DNA of 15,106 nucleotides from Lachnospiraceae bacterium (GTDB taxonomy: Bacteria; Bacillota; Clostridia; Lachnospirales; Lachnospiraceae), in the NCBI GenBank assembly GCA_015258095.1, contig JABZIV010000042.1, forward strand, positions 1 through 15,106. The letters run 5' to 3'. Position numbers and translations under genes: made by a program. The first letter of the stretch is position 1. Every line of letters begins with the position of its first letter. Positions 13,437 to 15,106 of the stretch are shown here, in pieces. The notes below the pieces were generated by a model, which did no database searches, was not told where the DNA came from, and saw only the letters and a list, made by a program, of their open reading frames with translations.

Positions 13437-14149
13437 TAAAAAGCTCCTAAGAAATAACGAAGGAACAAAGCGGAGAGAATCGCGCCGGCAAAAGGTGCCG
13501 TTCCCGGAACCAGGAGACCGTACTGCCAGTTGTTGTCTGTCTTATTCTTAATCGGGAGCAACTGATACGCCATACGCGGTCCCAAGTCTCTCGCCTGATT
13601 CATGGCGAATCCGGTCACACCGCCAAGTCCCATACCGACTGCCCATACCAGAAGACCGACTCCAATCGGTACCTGCTGCTCATAATTCTTTACAATCATC
13701 AGGATACCCGTTAAGAAAATAGTCGTATCCAGGCACTCAACAAACCAGTTCCGAATCAAATCTCTGCAAATCGGGTTTGTAGAGAAAATATTTCGAATGG
13801 CAACCGGATCCACATTGTCTTCACTTGCCTTAAACTGATCCGCATACATCACGTAAACGACGAGGGCACCGGCAAATGCACCGAGCATATCCGCAACCAT
13901 ATAGGGAATCGCAACCCCGGGAGGGAGCAAACCAAGAATGGTCTGGCAAAGCACCATCGCCGGATTCATACAAACGCCGCCAAAAACATAGAGGCACACC
14001 GTGATGCCGAAAGCCCAGGTGGTAATGGCAAAAAGATGTCCCGAACCGTGATACTTGGTTTTATTCAACACCTCATCGCAATGCACACCGACACCGAAAA
14101 GAATCATGAGGGCAGTAGAGAAAAACTCTAATAATAAATTATGTATCAT
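13436..14149 (-). CDS. Aquaglyceroporin (MIP family), LarD/GlpF-like, with an NQA second box
   Basis: Six-helix channel of the major intrinsic protein family; 237 aa. The first selectivity loop has GGVCMNPAM with NPA at 62-64. The second reads GFAMNQARDLGPR, with NQA at 184-186 in place of the usual NPA; the codon at 13595-13597 is CAG on the coding strand. The following R187-D188 is the mark of glycerol-type channels rather than water-selective aquaporins. The larA gene lies 18 bp upstream; in Lactobacillus plantarum the lar operon includes larD, an aquaglyceroporin for lactic acid, so lactic acid passage is a reasonable role here. The SD (AAAGGAG) is rather far from the ATG, about 13 nt. 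Glycerol uptake is the main alternative. Confidence 0.9.
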   Translation of the reverse strand: MIHNLLLEFFSTALMILFGVGVHCDEVLNKTKYHGSGHLFAITTWAFGITVCLYVFGGVCMNPAMVLCQTILGLLPPGVAIPYMVADMLGAFAGALVVYVMYADQFKASEDNVDPVAIRNIFSTNPICRDLIRNWFVECLDTTIFLTGILMIVKNYEQQVPIGVGLLVWAVGMGLGGVTGFAMNQARDLGPRMAYQLLPIKNKTDNNWQYGLLVPGTAPFAGAILSALFLRYFLGAF

Positions 14150-14167
14150 TTTTTCTCTTCTACTCCT

Positions 14168-15106
14168 TTACTTCACAATAACGGAAAGGCCGTCCGGAAT
14201 AACGACTACCTTCGCATCCGCACCCTCTCTTTCGAAGGCACGCTTTAATGCCTCGTCCATTGTCGGAACCAGTTCCATGTGCATATCGGTAATCAGATGC
14301 GACTCTACAAGGTCGGAAACGAAAATCACATGATGATGTACCAGAATTCTTGCCAGAATCTGAGAAGTCCACTGGTCCGGAATGGTTTCCAGGCGCGGTG
14401 TATTGATGGCTTTCTCCAGGAATTCCTTCGGATCCTTCACATCGGCGATGTTATGATAAAAACCTTCTCCGCCATGTCCGTCACGGCAACCTGCTACCAT
14501 GATGATGGTACCGCCCTCTTTGTTCGTGGCTTCCGCCGCGGTCATTCCCTTAACGGCCTGGTAAATGTTCTGGTCAAGAGGATATCCGCCATTTGTAGAA
14601 ATAGCAATTTCAGAAGGAATCTTATGGACTGTTCCGAGGGATTCCACAAAGTCACAACCCACTTTGTGCGCTTCTTCCATATCTCCTGCAAAAGAACCGA
14701 TGATTTTCTTATCGGCATCCAAAACGACGTTCACAATGAAAGCCAGTTTTGCCTTCCGTGCTGCCCACACCATGTCTTTGTGAATGGGGTTGTCGGAAAG
14801 ATTTCCCGTTCTGGAATAAGGAGAATCAATAAATTCACCGGAATGGTTTGCCATAATCGTCTTATACGAAGCAATTCCCGGAAGAACAGCCTTTCGTCCG
14901 CCGGAGAAGCCGGCGAAGAAATGAGACTCGATAAATCCTTCTGCAATAAGAAGGTCCGCCTCTGCTGCCACTTTATTGATAATGCAATCGCCGCCGGAAG
15001 GAAGCTGTCCAATCTTCACCATATCCTCATCCTTCTGGGAAAAGTGCATCACAATCTCTTCATGATCGGCAATCTCGGCACCATACTTGTTCACGAGTTC
15101 TTCGTG
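14168..15106 (-). CDS. larA: Nickel-dependent lactate racemase LarA, missing its first ~112 residues (runs off the window)
   Basis: Interconverts L- and D-lactate using a nickel-pincer nucleotide bound to a lysine. The frame is open to the right edge and no start is visible; a GTG at 15094 is an internal Val codon. From that Val, the fragment has 308 residues, and adding about 116 gives the 424 aa usual for LarA. Residues align exactly in spacing with known LarA sites: ESHFFAGFSGGRK holds the equivalents of H174 and K184 (cofactor-linked Lys), ANHS gives H200, and QNIYQAVK holds Q295 and K298. The C-terminus GLSVIVK is followed by TAA. It is the first visible gene of the larA-aquaporin-ECF unit. 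LarA homologues can act on other 2-hydroxyacids, so lactate is the likely but unproven substrate. Confidence 0.92.
   Translation of the reverse strand, partial: HEELVNKYGAEIADHEEIVMHFSQKDEDMVKIGQLPSGGDCIINKVAAEADLLIAEGFIESHFFAGFSGGRKAVLPGIASYKTIMANHSGEFIDSPYSRTGNLSDNPIHKDMVWAARKAKLAFIVNVVLDADKKIIGSFAGDMEEAHKVGCDFVESLGTVHKIPSEIAISTNGGYPLDQNIYQAVKGMTAAEATNKEGGTIIMVAGCRDGHGGEGFYHNIADVKDPKEFLEKAINTPRLETIPDQWTSQILARILVHHHVIFVSDLVESHLITDMHMELVPTMDEALKRAFEREGADAKVVVIPDGLSVIVK

Overview
The window looks like a chromosomal segment of a low-to-mid GC Gram-positive anaerobe of class Clostridia, probably Lachnospiraceae-like. The basis is gene content and order (a division and cell wall cluster with a class B PBP, MraY, MurD and FtsW, plus a LarA/aquaporin unit) and strong Shine-Dalgarno sites; the family assignment is an inference. 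Every gene I accept lies on the minus strand, so transcription runs from high to low coordinates.

Region 1 (1-7170) is the dcw cluster, in transcription order mraZ, rsmH, an ftsL-like gene, a class B PBP (spoVD/ftsI type), mraY, murD and the start of ftsW, which leaves the window. A promoter and three 10-bp-spaced GTGGGA-type MraZ boxes lie directly upstream of mraZ. murE and murF are absent from their usual place between the PBP gene and mraY.

Region 2 (7239-8564) is a self-contained ychF unit with its own promoter (TTGAGA-17-TATAAT) and a strong intrinsic terminator (16-bp perfect stem plus U-tract) that separates it from the mraZ promoter.

Region 3 (about 8565-12720) is more AT-rich and reads as an accessory island. 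It holds a two-TM hypothetical membrane protein, an AbiEi/AbiEii toxin-antitoxin pair, a DUF2262-like protein with a small acidic partner, and a flavodoxin-fold iron-sulfur-flavoprotein-like oxidoreductase. The abiE promoter has its -35 box inside an array of three 13-bp boxes, a likely AbiEi operator. The flavoprotein gene has six SD-like ACAGGAGA repeats in its leader.

Region 4 (12731-15106) is a lactate-related operon: larA (about three quarters present, with the lysine that binds the nickel-pincer cofactor), an aquaglyceroporin whose second NPA box reads NQA, and an ECF transporter S component. It ends in an intrinsic terminator followed by two more hairpins.

No rRNA, tRNA, CRISPR array or transposase was seen. 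The most distinctive items are the abiE operator array, the SD-like repeat leader, and the LarA / NQA aquaporin / ECF-S grouping. I found nothing that I can claim is a wholly new system.
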